A DNA stretch of 64,000 bases, taken from positions 124,001 to 188,000 of the forward strand of contig NZ_LGYZ01000087.1 of NCBI RefSeq assembly GCF_001310275.1. Reading direction: 5' to 3'. Source of the DNA: Nocardia arizonensis (GTDB lineage: Bacteria > Actinomycetota > Actinomycetes > Mycobacteriales > Mycobacteriaceae). A model generated the notes under the pieces. The model saw only the letters and a list, made by a program, of their open reading frames with translations. It made no database searches and had not been told where the DNA came from. Numbering within the stretch: the first letter of the stretch is position 1; each line of letters opens with the position of its first letter. The position numbers and the translations under genes are program-made. This document shows positions 34,013 to 42,617 of this stretch, in pieces.

Positions 34013-34282
34013 CTATGCGCGCTTCGAGCTGCGTACGGTCTGGCGCTTGGGCGGCGCCGATACGACCGCACCGGTATCGTCCGGACGCTGCGGGTCAGGA
34101 TCAACCGGTTCATACGCTACGAGAAGCGCAGGGTCCATTCCGCAGGTCGGACACCGCATCGACGACGCCCCCACAGTTGGATCTTCGGCCGTACAGTGGC
34201 GGCTCGTCATAACGGTGTGGCCGCAGTACAACCGAACTCGCCACTGTACGAGCTCGTCGTCATAGGTCTTGTGCTGGGCCAT
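34013..34282 (-). CDS. Small zinc-ribbon-like protein
   Basis: 89 residues: MAQHKTYDDELVQWRVRLY, then CGHTVMTSRH, and MRCPTCGMDPA. The Cys-Gly-His and Cys-x2-Cys sets suggest a metal-binding ribbon; the C-terminus is proline-rich and basic (PPKRQTVRSSKRA). Similar small proteins occur in actinobacterial accessory regions; function unknown. The start is the ATG at 34280-34282 without an obvious ribosome site. Confidence 0.5.
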   Translation of the reverse strand: MAQHKTYDDELVQWRVRLYCGHTVMTSRHCTAEDPTVGASSMRCPTCGMDPALLVAYEPVDPDPQRPDDTGAVVSAPPKRQTVRSSKRA

Positions 34283-34484
34283 GATGATTGAAATCTCGAA
34301 CGACTTGCCTGACGATTTCAGCTCGCCCACCAGACTCCTCCCGAACCTTTCGGCCCGGTTGATCGAACGAACAAAGCCACGGACGACCTGACCCCTTCGC
34401 TCCACCCCCACCGCGTCAAGCAGGAGCTTCACCGCCACTACGAGTCAGTCCGCCGGCACGTCTGGCATCGGTACTCCGGCACTC

Positions 34485-34512
34485 GTGAGGCGGGCCACAG
34501 GCCCGCCCTCAC
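34485..34512. terminator. GC-rich hairpin in the island flank
   Basis: 34485-34496 pairs with 34500-34512 (12 bp, one bulge, 3-base loop). It stands in a gene-poor stretch (34283-34640) before an IS remnant and could be a terminator. Confidence 0.45.
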
Positions 34513-34639
34513 AACCTAGAACCACGACGGAATTGAACTCCTACATGGGGACCAGGCCCGGTGCTCAGGAATGGGCACGCCGGGTTCGGCGGGCGGGCGC
34601 GGGAACGAACCGGCACACGTCCCGGCATCGCGCCCGTGG

Positions 34640-34820
34640 TTGAGCCCTACCAGGAACGGCTGAACAAGGAGGCCCGCCCCCCGCACCGACGTCGTCGGCA
34701 TCTTCCCCGACCGCAGCTCGATCATCCGCCTCGGCGGCGCGGGCCTGGCCGAACAACACAACAAATGGATCGAAGGCCGCCGCTACCTTGGTCTCGACGT
34801 CCTGACCCGCTCCCGCTGGT
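34640..34820 (+). pseudogene. IS256/mutator-type transposase C-terminal remnant
   Basis: PYQERLNKEAR in one frame continues in the next as RTDVVGIFPDRSSIIRLGGA and LAEQHNKWIEGRRYLGLDVL, the conserved C-terminus of IS256-family transposases. A frameshift near 34675 and the absence of the catalytic domain make it a dead fragment. It marks the left border of the ketone-degradation island. Confidence 0.8.
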
Positions 34821-34941
34821 CACACCCACCGACGAACAAGAGGAAAGCACCTCAGCAGCACCGCCTGACCGATACCTCGGGTAATGCGGTGACCACCCAC
34901 TTACACCAAGCCCCGGGACTTGACCCGGCGACCACAGCTGC

Positions 34942-35169
34942 TTATGGGCCAAGGAACAGTTGTTCGCACGGTAGCCGCGGCAGCAGTCGGCGCTCGGCGG
35001 CGGTATCGCTGATCAATTCGAACGCGCACCAGCGTCGTGCCCGCAAATCCTTGATCAGAGCGCGGACCGCGGCCGCGGCGGCCGCGTAGTCGAAGACCAC
35101 ACCGGCCAGCCAGATCCGAATGTGTACATCATCTTCCGGCGGGAACGGGGCTTCGGCGGTAGTGAACAT
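34942..35169 (-). CDS. Hypothetical small protein downstream of the thiolase
   Basis: 75 residues from the ATG at 35167-35169, which has GAGGAAAG just upstream. The sequence (PPEDDVHIRIWLAGVVFDYA, then RALIKDLRARRWCAFELI) suggests a small alpha/beta domain; no family recognised. It lies 68 bases after the thiolase stop on the same strand and could be the last gene of the ligase-thiolase operon. Confidence 0.5.
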   Translation of the reverse strand: MFTTAEAPFPPEDDVHIRIWLAGVVFDYAAAAAAVRALIKDLRARRWCAFELISDTAAERRLLPRLPCEQLFLGP

Positions 35170-35237
35170 TCTTTCCTCCTCGGGCAACTGCAGGTCGGTG
35201 TTCCTTCAGTTGTCGGCCCTGCATCGAAATTACTTAC

Positions 35238-36428
35238 TCAGCACAAGGAATCCCGCAATACCGTCGCGTAGTTGGCGACAGCCAGACCGCCCATGTTGTG
35301 CACGAGGCCGAGTCGGGGCCCGTCGAGTTGCATGTCGCGGGCTTGGCCGGCGAGCTGGAGCGCCGCAACGACGTGTTGCGAAACCCCGGTGGCTCCGACC
35401 GGGTGCCCCTTGGCCTTGAGCCCGCCGGACACGTTGATCGGGAGCCTGCCGTCGCGGTGAACCCAGCCTTCCTCGATGGCGCGCCGACCCTCACCACGCG
35501 CAGTGAGTCCGAGCATCTCGTAGACGAGAAGTTCTGCGATGGTGAAGCAGTCGTGCACTTCTGCGAAGTCGAGGTCATCGAGGGATGCTCCGGCCATCCC
35601 GAGTGCCTGCTCGACGGCGAACCGGCCCGCAGCGAACTCCAGAATGTCGCGCCGAGCGGCATCGAGATGATCATTGGCATGTCCGATTCCGGCGACGACG
35701 GCGAGTGGGTCGAAAGGGTCCCGGCGCAGGACCAGGGCCGCCGCGCCATCGCTGACCGGCGAACAGTCGGTGCGCCGAAGTGGCGGGGCAACAATCGGAT
35801 TGGCGTCGGACACGGTTGCGCAGAACTCGATACCGAAGTCCTTGCGCAGCTGTGCCCACGGATTCGAGCACCCGTTGCGATGGTTCTTCGCGGCGATTGC
35901 CGCGAGCACATCACCAAGCCAGTCGGCAGCGCCGCACCGCTCGATGTACGCCAGCGCGACCTGTCCGAAGAGCCCGGCGAAGCCGGCCGGGAAATCGGTC
36001 CCCGCGTGCTGCTGGTCGGCCCCGAGCAGGGCTCTCCCCACCTCGGCGCCGCTCGCGTGGGTCATCTTCTCCACGCCCACGACGAGCACAGTGTCGGCCA
36101 GTCCGGACAGGATGGCCCGAATACCCTGGTGTACGGCAGCCGAGCCGGAGGCGCAAGCGTTCTCGACCCGGGTCATCGGCCGTCCCCACAGCCCTTCGGC
36201 CCCGCCGATCGGAAGGGACGACGGGAAGGCGAACGGGGTCAGCCCACTGTTGAATTGCGCGACGAAGACCTCGTCGACCTCACGCGGCTCGACCCCGGCG
36301 TCGGTCAGTGCCTCGACCGTGACCCGCTCGACGAGACTAGCCACCGTCTCAGTGGGCAGCTTGCCGAACGAGGTATGCGCCACACCGACGATGCCGACGC
36401 GGTGGGCGAGGGGTGAAAATGTGGTCAC
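35238..36428 (-). CDS. Thiolase (SCP-X / acetyl-CoA acetyltransferase type)
   Basis: 396 residues of the thiolase superfamily. The nucleophilic cysteine is in ENACASGSAAVHQG, the second block in FAEVHDCFTIAELLVYE, and the glycine-rich GGLKAKGHPVGATG carries the catalytic histidine. It would cleave a beta-ketoacyl-CoA with CoA to acetyl-CoA and a shorter acyl-CoA. It overlaps the stop of the ligase gene by four bases (ATGA). In context it is the last step of the ketone pathway: acetoacetyl-CoA or benzoylacetyl-CoA-like thiolysis. Confidence 0.88.
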   Translation of the reverse strand: MTTFSPLAHRVGIVGVAHTSFGKLPTETVASLVERVTVEALTDAGVEPREVDEVFVAQFNSGLTPFAFPSSLPIGGAEGLWGRPMTRVENACASGSAAVHQGIRAILSGLADTVLVVGVEKMTHASGAEVGRALLGADQQHAGTDFPAGFAGLFGQVALAYIERCGAADWLGDVLAAIAAKNHRNGCSNPWAQLRKDFGIEFCATVSDANPIVAPPLRRTDCSPVSDGAAALVLRRDPFDPLAVVAGIGHANDHLDAARRDILEFAAGRFAVEQALGMAGASLDDLDFAEVHDCFTIAELLVYEMLGLTARGEGRRAIEEGWVHRDGRLPINVSGGLKAKGHPVGATGVSQHVVAALQLAGQARDMQLDGPRLGLVHNMGGLAVANYATVLRDSLC

Positions 36429-37999
36429 GGTGTCTCCTGAGGTTCGGGCGTGAGTCGGAAGCGGCGGATCTTTCCGACCGAGGTCCGCGGCAGCGCGTCA
36501 ACGACGGTCCACGTCCTGGGACGAGCAGACGGGGTGAGATGCGTGGCCGCCCAGGCGTCGAGCAGGTCCGCGGTCGGTGGCTGCTGCGGGTCGCTGGGGA
36601 CGACGTAGGCAGCGGGCACATAGTCACGCATCGCATCGCGCACGGCGACCACCGCGGCCTCGAGCACGCTGGGGGCCTCGGCGAGCGCCGCCTCGACCTC
36701 GGTGAGCGACACATTCTCCCCGGCGACTTTGATGACGTCATCGATGCGGCCCACGAATGCGAGCTGTCCGTCGGCGCAGCGGCGAGCGAGATCTCCGGTG
36801 CTGAACCACACCTGCCCAGCCTCAGGCACGGTGAGGTCCAGATCCGGAAAGGCGCGGGCGTTCGCGAAGGGGTTGTCGAGGTAGCCCAGGAACAAGTCGA
36901 CGCCATAGCGCCCGGCCAGCGTCAGTACTCCCGGTTCGCCGTCCTGGACGGGCTGGGCGGTAACCGGGTCGAGCAGTACGACGTGCCGTCCGGGAATGGC
37001 GCTGCCGATCCGGCTCGGGTCGGGTTTGTCGGGCGGGTTGGCGGTGACAACGGAGAGCGTCTCGGTCATCCCGTAGATCTGCCTGGGCGCGATACCGCAC
37101 AGGTCCGTCATCGCCGCCCACTGTCCGGGGGCGAGGTTCTGTGCGAACCACACGTGCTTCATCGCGAGCGTGGGCGCGTCGTCGCGGCGGCGAGCCAGGA
37201 TCATCCGGATCGGTGCCGCGAACAGGCTCGCGTGCGTGGCACCGCACTCGGCGACTTCGTGCGGCCATCGGCTCGCGGTGAACCGGGCGGTCAGGGCCAC
37301 CGACGCGCCGACGGCGACGGCGGATGCGAAACAGTAATACTGTGCGTTCGCATGGAACAGGGGCAGGCAGACGTACCAGCGGTCCTCCCTGGTCAGGCCC
37401 GCGAGGTCCGCCATGACGGTGGCGACGTGCCGATAGTTGTGCTGGGTGAGCTCCACACCCTTCGGCTCCGATGTCGTCCCGGAGGTGAACATGACCGCGA
37501 TGCGGTCCTGCGGTCGCGGCGAGGCCGACTCAAGACCGGTGCGCGAGGTGGCCAGCAAAGGAGATCCGGATTCGAGATCGGCGGATGTTTCCGCGAGCCC
37601 GATGATGTGTATTGTGTGGCCGTCGGCACCCTGGCACACTACGTCCTGCCGCTCGGCCGCACATACCGCCACCACAGGGCGGGTGGCCGCCAGTTGCCGA
37701 GACACGTCCCGGGCCGATGACGCCGGATCCACCGGAACCATCCAGGCCCCCAGCCGGCTCACGGCCAACCAGACAGCGACGAACGCCGGGCAATTGCGCA
37801 GCGTCACGTGGACCGAATCACCGGCACCCACGCCGTATTCGGACAACCGCGCCGCCACCTCGTTGACCACGGCGTCGAAGCCGCCGTACGTCCAAGTCGA
37901 AACCTCGCCGTCAGTGGATCGGAACAGCAGGAACATACGATCCGGGTGGTCGTGGACGCTTCGGTCCCACAACTCGGCGAAAGTCTGCGGATCTGACAT
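36425..37999 (-). CDS. AMP-forming acyl-CoA ligase
   Basis: 524 residues of the ANL superfamily. The P-loop-like AMP motif is MFTSGTTSEPKGVELT; YGMTETLSVV and the hinge/C-terminal AFVGRIDDVIKVAGENVSLTEVE are intact, and the C-terminal catalytic lysine is in RTSVGKIRRF. It activates a carboxylic acid as its CoA ester via the adenylate. Being in an operon with a thiolase, it may activate the beta-keto acid made by the carboxylase, as benzoylacetate-CoA ligase does in Aromatoleum. The start was placed at MSDPQTF; a palindromic operator ends 37 bases upstream. Confidence 0.88.
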   Translation of the reverse strand: MSDPQTFAELWDRSVHDHPDRMFLLFRSTDGEVSTWTYGGFDAVVNEVAARLSEYGVGAGDSVHVTLRNCPAFVAVWLAVSRLGAWMVPVDPASSARDVSRQLAATRPVVAVCAAERQDVVCQGADGHTIHIIGLAETSADLESGSPLLATSRTGLESASPRPQDRIAVMFTSGTTSEPKGVELTQHNYRHVATVMADLAGLTREDRWYVCLPLFHANAQYYCFASAVAVGASVALTARFTASRWPHEVAECGATHASLFAAPIRMILARRRDDAPTLAMKHVWFAQNLAPGQWAAMTDLCGIAPRQIYGMTETLSVVTANPPDKPDPSRIGSAIPGRHVVLLDPVTAQPVQDGEPGVLTLAGRYGVDLFLGYLDNPFANARAFPDLDLTVPEAGQVWFSTGDLARRCADGQLAFVGRIDDVIKVAGENVSLTEVEAALAEAPSVLEAAVVAVRDAMRDYVPAAYVVPSDPQQPPTADLLDAWAATHLTPSARPRTWTVVDALPRTSVGKIRRFRLTPEPQETP

Positions 38000-38035
38000 G
38001 CATCGACGATAGGCAAGCGACACCGGGGATCGCCC

Positions 38036-38050
38036 GTCCCAATGTGGGAC
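38036..38050. promoter_or_regulatory. Operator palindrome of the ligase-thiolase operon
   Basis: GTCCCA-ATG-TGGGAC: perfect 6-bp arms with a 3-base centre, 37-51 bases before the ligase start codon. It matches the palindrome at 40070-40084 in arms and spacing, so it is likely bound by the activator encoded at 38119-39975. Confidence 0.7.
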
Positions 38051-38118
38051 ATTCCTGCCGCCCGGGCGGGTCGCGATGGGGTGGCGGCGGGCTGCCACCG
38101 GTATCCCCAGGCGGGCTC

Positions 38119-39975
38119 TCAGGCCATGATGCCGTACGACCGTAGCTTGCGGTACAGGCTGCTGCGCGACATACCCAGCCGCGTTGCCGCCGCGACCCGG
38201 TTCCCGTCGGTTTCCCGCAGTGCGGCGATGATCTCGTCGCGTTCGGCGGTCTCAATCCGAGTGAGGTTCTTGTGTGGGCGGGTATGGCAGTAGGCCGGTA
38301 GATCCTCGGCCTGGATCTCTCCCACCGGGCGGGCCCGTAATGCGTGGGTCAGGGCCTCGCGCAGCTGCGAGACATTGCGAGGCCAGGTATAGCGGGTGAT
38401 CGTTCGCATCGCGTTAGGGGACAGCCGGACCCGCTGGCCCGGAGCGATCTCCGCCAGCATCTTGCCGATGACGAGCTTGAGATCCTCGGTGCGGCACCGC
38501 AGCGGCGGGATCGTGACGGCGACCTCGAAGTGCCCGAGCAGGGCGCGAAACGGCAGGTCGGAATCGAGACTGGAGTCTGATACGGTGGCGGCGAGGGCGA
38601 TCGGGGCCGTCGTTCGGGCAAGCGCGGTGAACAGCTGATTGATGCTTTCGGTCCCTTCCGTGCTCGCCTGATCCAGATTCCGGACGATGCACAGCGTCTG
38701 TTCCCGGGTACTGCCGACCAAGACGTCGAGATCGGTGTCCGCGTCGGCCTGCAATTGGGACGCATCGATGGAGATGCTGTGCCCGCCCGGGTACTCAGCG
38801 TGGAAAATCTCGGCAACCAGCGTGAACTTCCCGGCCCCGGTCTCGCCGAGCACGATCGTCGGTGCCTTGGCCGCGAGCGCGCGGTGCAACTCCGAGCATG
38901 CTCGCAGCCATGCCGGTGATGAGCCGGACGCGATCGGCACGTGCGGCCGGCGCAGGTCGCCGACCAGACCTCGGGTCTCCTCACCCGCCGTCGCCACTGG
39001 GGGGAGCACATGATCGGCGAATCCGATGCCCATGCCCAGAACTGTCGGAGGGCTGGGCCGCATGGTGATGTCCTCGGCGATGACGACGATGCCAGCTGTA
39101 TCGCCACCTGAGACGATGCGGGTCCCACGGAATTGGATGGCCCGGCCGGATTGCATGGTCATCGTTTCGCTTACGCGGTCGCGCCGGGCCATCACGAAGG
39201 TCGCGTGCTCTCGCACGGCCAGCTGTTCGGTCGGATCGAACAGGGCCTGCGCCGCGGCGTTGGCCATATACACCGAATCGGTGAAGGCGAAGACCGCATG
39301 GCGGGTCGAGCGGGCATCGGCGCGCAGATAGGTATCGAACAGGGCCTGCTGGGCCTGATTCCGGTCGAGCAGCAGGTTGCGCCCGATGTCCTTGGCCGCC
39401 GATTTGACCAGCGTGTGCATCAGCGGGCTCCATGCGTCAGCCAGCGTGGAGATGTCCAGGATGCCCTCGAGGCGCCCGCTCACCGGGTCGATGATCGGAG
39501 CTCCAGTGCAGGCGAAGGGCTGCAGGTGCTCCGCGAAATGCTCCGGTCCGACGACCGACACCGCCTGGCCGGCCTCGAGCACGGTGCCGACCCCGTTCGT
39601 GCCGACCAATCCCTCTGCGTAGTTGAAACCCGGCGCGAATTCGACTCGGTCGAGCAGCTTGCCTACGGCCGTGGAGGCATCCAGGCGCTGAATAAGGCGG
39701 GCGTGATTGTCGGTCAGCGCGATGACCAGCGGGAGGCCCGTGGTGTCGGTGCCGAGCTGGTCGAGCACCGGGCGGGCGCAACGGACCAGACGGGAACACG
39801 TGTCGATGTCGGCGAAGTCCGTGACCGGACGGGTGATGTCGACCCCGGCCTGTTGGCTGCGTTCCCACGACGCGGCCACCACGCCCGGCACGTCAGCGGC
39901 ACCTGGACTGCCGTATTCCAGGAAGTCGGCCCGGGCAGCGGCCACGCGCAGCAATCGGCTCTGTGTCTCCGGCAT
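38119..39975 (-). CDS. AcoR/MimR-type GAF-AAA-Fis transcription activator
   Basis: 618 residues from ATG 39975 (GAGGAGG 5 bases upstream). Residues about 60-240 form a GAF-like sensor (NYAEGLVGTNGVGTVLEAGQ), the middle is a bacterial-enhancer-binding AAA domain, and the C-terminus is a Fis helix-turn-helix (GNRVAAATRLGMSRSSLYRK). The AAA part is degenerate: Walker A reads GETGAGKFTL, the sigma-54 contact loop GAFTGA is absent, and Walker B is weak (TLCIVRNLD). Actinobacteria lack sigma-54, and comparable regulators (MimR, AcoR-like) act with normal sigma factors. It is divergent from the carboxylase operon and probably senses the ketone or alcohol. Confidence 0.88.
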   Translation of the reverse strand: MPETQSRLLRVAAARADFLEYGSPGAADVPGVVAASWERSQQAGVDITRPVTDFADIDTCSRLVRCARPVLDQLGTDTTGLPLVIALTDNHARLIQRLDASTAVGKLLDRVEFAPGFNYAEGLVGTNGVGTVLEAGQAVSVVGPEHFAEHLQPFACTGAPIIDPVSGRLEGILDISTLADAWSPLMHTLVKSAAKDIGRNLLLDRNQAQQALFDTYLRADARSTRHAVFAFTDSVYMANAAAQALFDPTEQLAVREHATFVMARRDRVSETMTMQSGRAIQFRGTRIVSGGDTAGIVVIAEDITMRPSPPTVLGMGIGFADHVLPPVATAGEETRGLVGDLRRPHVPIASGSSPAWLRACSELHRALAAKAPTIVLGETGAGKFTLVAEIFHAEYPGGHSISIDASQLQADADTDLDVLVGSTREQTLCIVRNLDQASTEGTESINQLFTALARTTAPIALAATVSDSSLDSDLPFRALLGHFEVAVTIPPLRCRTEDLKLVIGKMLAEIAPGQRVRLSPNAMRTITRYTWPRNVSQLREALTHALRARPVGEIQAEDLPAYCHTRPHKNLTRIETAERDEIIAALRETDGNRVAAATRLGMSRSSLYRKLRSYGIMA

Positions 39976-40069
39976 TCGGCCTCCTCGATGCGGCCGGCGA
40001 TTCTCGATAACTCCCCTCCATATTGCCCCGAGTTTCGACATAAGTGGGCAGATTCACCCCCCGGCCGTT

Positions 40070-40084
40070 GTCCCAACTTGGGAC
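40070..40084. promoter_or_regulatory. Operator palindrome in the regulator/carboxylase divergent region
   Basis: GTCCCA-ACT-TGGGAC, perfect arms, 95 bases upstream of the regulator start and 130 bases before the carboxylase operon. A further half-site TGGGAC is at 40097-40102, 18 bases away. Likely the binding site of the cluster activator for both transcripts. Confidence 0.7.
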
Positions 40085-40213
40085 GCCGCCAGTGTGTGGG
40101 ACGCCACAAGAATAGATCACACCGTCGAGGGCGGCGCCGAGGTACCGCACCAGCGCCGGAACCCGGGCTTCCGCCGAGTCGCTCCGACGGATCCGCTGCG
40201 ATCAAGGAATGGC

Positions 40214-42127
40214 ATGGACACCCTCATCAATATCGACAACGGTGGCACCCTCACCGACATTTGTGTCTGGAATGGGACGGGATTCACTTTCGTCAAAACG
40301 CTGACGACACCTCACGACCTGTCTGAGTGCCTGTTCACAGGGATCGAGAAGGCGTCGGAAGCGCTGTACGGCACGGCTGACACCGAACGGCTGCTGCACG
40401 CGACCCAGCACATCCGGTACTCGACCACCCAAGGCACCAACGCGCTGGTCGAGCGGCGCGGCCCGATGATCGGCATCCTCACCACGTTGCCCGGCCTGGC
40501 GCAGCAGATGCAGGTGACCGATGCGGAACGCGAACTGTTCGAGGGGCTCGTGGCCGACCGGGTTCTCACGATCGACATGACCGCCGACGACGAGGCGATC
40601 GACTTCGAGGTGGTCCAGCAGGTCAACCGGCTGACCACGCTCGGCGCTGCCCGGGTCGTCGTGGCCGGGTGCGACCCCGAGCAGGAGCGCCGCCTGCGGG
40701 CGGTGCTGCTCCGCAAGTTCCCCCGGCACCTGCTGGGCTCGATCCCACTCATCTACACCTGGGACCTGGCCGGCGACCGCAACGATGCCCGCCGCGCGTG
40801 GTCGTGTGTGATCAACTCATTCCTGCACCCGACGATGGAACGGTTCCTGTATGGCGCGGAGCGTCGTCTGAAGTCCTACCGGGTGGTGAACCCGTTGCTG
40901 GTGTACCGGAACGACGGCGGCTCCTCGCGCGTCGCGAAGTCGGTGGCGCTGAAGACCTACTCCTCCGGTCCACGTGGCGGGCTGGAAGGCACCGCTGCCC
41001 TGGCCCGCCAGTACGAGCTCGAACACACGCTGATGGTCGACATCGGCGGCACGACCACCGACGTCGGCGTCGTTGTCGGCGCCGCGGTGGCGGCCAACGA
41101 GCGCGGCACGATCCGCGGCGTCCCCATCTCCTATCCGATGAGCGACGTCCACTCCAAGGGCGTCGGCGGATCGTCGGTGATCGCGGTGACCGACGGCCGG
41201 ATCACGGTCGGGCCGCAGTCTGTCGGAGCAGCGCCCGGGCCGGCCTGTTTCGGTTTCGGCGGCAAGCAGGCGACGATTACCGACGTCAACCTGCTGCTCG
41301 GCGTGCTCGACCCGGACACCTACCTCAACGGCACCTTCCGGCTCGATCCTGAGCGCTCCCGGGCCGTCATCGCGGAGACTATTGCCAACCCCCTCGGGAT
41401 CGGCCTCGAGGAGGCTCTGATCCGGATGGAGCAGGCCTATTTCGAGGCGGTCTCCTCGGCGTTCGAACACCTGGCGACCGAGAACACCACTCTGGCCGGG
41501 TTCGGTGGCGCCGGCCCGATGAGCGCGACTGGCGCGGCCCGGCCCGCCGGCATCAAGCACGTGCTCATCCCGCGCACGGCCGCGGTCTTCTCCGCCATGG
41601 GTATCTCGTTCTCCGACGTAAGCAAGACCTACGAGGTCGGTGCGCCGGAGCCGACCACCGAATCGGTCGCCGCCACCTATGACCAGTTGCTGGTCCGAGC
41701 CGAGCGCGACATGTTCCAGGAAGGTTATGCGCTCGCCGAATGCGAGACCACCTGGCAGGTGCGCGTCGAAACGCCTGACGGGGCGGCGGTATCGCATACC
41801 GCCTACCACCGCGGAGACCAGGTCGACCACCCGGGCACCAACGTCACCCTCCAGCTCACTGTCACCGCTCCGCTGCCTCATCCGGAATTGACCCCGGACA
41901 GGGCGGTGGCCACCCGTCCAGCCACTGCCATCGGCACCCGTGTGGTCCAGTCGACCGCGGACCGAGTCGACGAAGTCCCGGTCTACGACCTGGCCGATCT
42001 CGCCCCCGGTGACACCGGCGCCGGCCCGGCGATCATCGAGGGCCCCTTTTTCACCGCCCGGGTCCTGTCCGGCTGGCACTTCCGTGTCACCGCCGCGGGC
42101 GACCTCCTCCTCGACGACACCCTCTGA
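40214..42127 (+). CDS. Ketone carboxylase subunit, hydantoinase A/oxoprolinase family (~68 kDa)
   Basis: 637 residues of the HyuA/oxoprolinase superfamily, with the two actin-like ATPase signatures: NIDNGGTLTDICVWNG at the N-terminus and MVDIGGTTTDVGVV in the middle, then GPACFGFGGKQATITD and FGGAGPMSATGAARPAGI. Family enzymes phosphorylate a carbonyl or amide substrate with ATP. The size matches the ~70-kDa Apc subunit of acetophenone carboxylase; acetone carboxylase has no such extra subunit. First gene of the operon; AAGGA lies 6 bases before the ATG. Confidence 0.85.
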   Translation: MDTLINIDNGGTLTDICVWNGTGFTFVKTLTTPHDLSECLFTGIEKASEALYGTADTERLLHATQHIRYSTTQGTNALVERRGPMIGILTTLPGLAQQMQVTDAERELFEGLVADRVLTIDMTADDEAIDFEVVQQVNRLTTLGAARVVVAGCDPEQERRLRAVLLRKFPRHLLGSIPLIYTWDLAGDRNDARRAWSCVINSFLHPTMERFLYGAERRLKSYRVVNPLLVYRNDGGSSRVAKSVALKTYSSGPRGGLEGTAALARQYELEHTLMVDIGGTTTDVGVVVGAAVAANERGTIRGVPISYPMSDVHSKGVGGSSVIAVTDGRITVGPQSVGAAPGPACFGFGGKQATITDVNLLLGVLDPDTYLNGTFRLDPERSRAVIAETIANPLGIGLEEALIRMEQAYFEAVSSAFEHLATENTTLAGFGGAGPMSATGAARPAGIKHVLIPRTAAVFSAMGISFSDVSKTYEVGAPEPTTESVAATYDQLLVRAERDMFQEGYALAECETTWQVRVETPDGAAVSHTAYHRGDQVDHPGTNVTLQLTVTAPLPHPELTPDRAVATRPATAIGTRVVQSTADRVDEVPVYDLADLAPGDTGAGPAIIEGPFFTARVLSGWHFRVTAAGDLLLDDTL

Positions 42128-42154
42128 CCGTTACACCCTGAAAGGAGGACTCCC

Positions 42155-42583
42155 ATGCGAGTCCCCATGACCGAATATCTCGTCATCGATCTCGACACCG
42201 AACGCTGGGTCTGCCGGGTGTGTGACCAGGACATGGGCAGCGCCCATGGCAACTACAAGGAGGGCACCCTGGTCTACAACCGGGACCCCCGCGAGATCCA
42301 CCAGCCGATTATCGACCCTGAGCGGTACCAGTACACCTTCTCCCCGGATCCGACCTACTGCCGAATCCTCGAGTACTACTGCCCCGGCTGCGGGACTCAG
42401 ATCGAAACCGAGTACACACCGCCCGGTCACCCGCCGACCATTGACATGCTCATCGATGTCGCGGCGCTGCGTGCGCAGTGGCAGGAGCGGGGCGTCGACG
42501 CCGAGGAAGCCCACAACTACGGGCCGGGCGAGGACGCCCAGAAGTACACCGCCGCTCTGAAGGCCACCGGCCACATCCGCTGA
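42155..42583 (+). CDS. Ketone carboxylase small zinc-binding subunit (~16 kDa)
   Basis: 142 residues. Two Cys pairs, WVCRVCDQDMG and YYCPGCGTQIETEY, form a zinc ribbon as in the gamma subunit of acetone carboxylase and the 15-kDa subunit of acetophenone carboxylase. PREIHQPIIDPERYQYTF resembles the family's linking segment. It is preceded by a strong AAAGGAGG site 27 bases after the previous gene. Probably structural, coordinating the metal between the large subunits. Confidence 0.85.
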   Translation: MRVPMTEYLVIDLDTERWVCRVCDQDMGSAHGNYKEGTLVYNRDPREIHQPIIDPERYQYTFSPDPTYCRILEYYCPGCGTQIETEYTPPGHPPTIDMLIDVAALRAQWQERGVDAEEAHNYGPGEDAQKYTAALKATGHIR

Positions 42584-42617
42584 TCCGCGCTTCGCCACAT
42601 CTTTCAGGAGCAACCCC

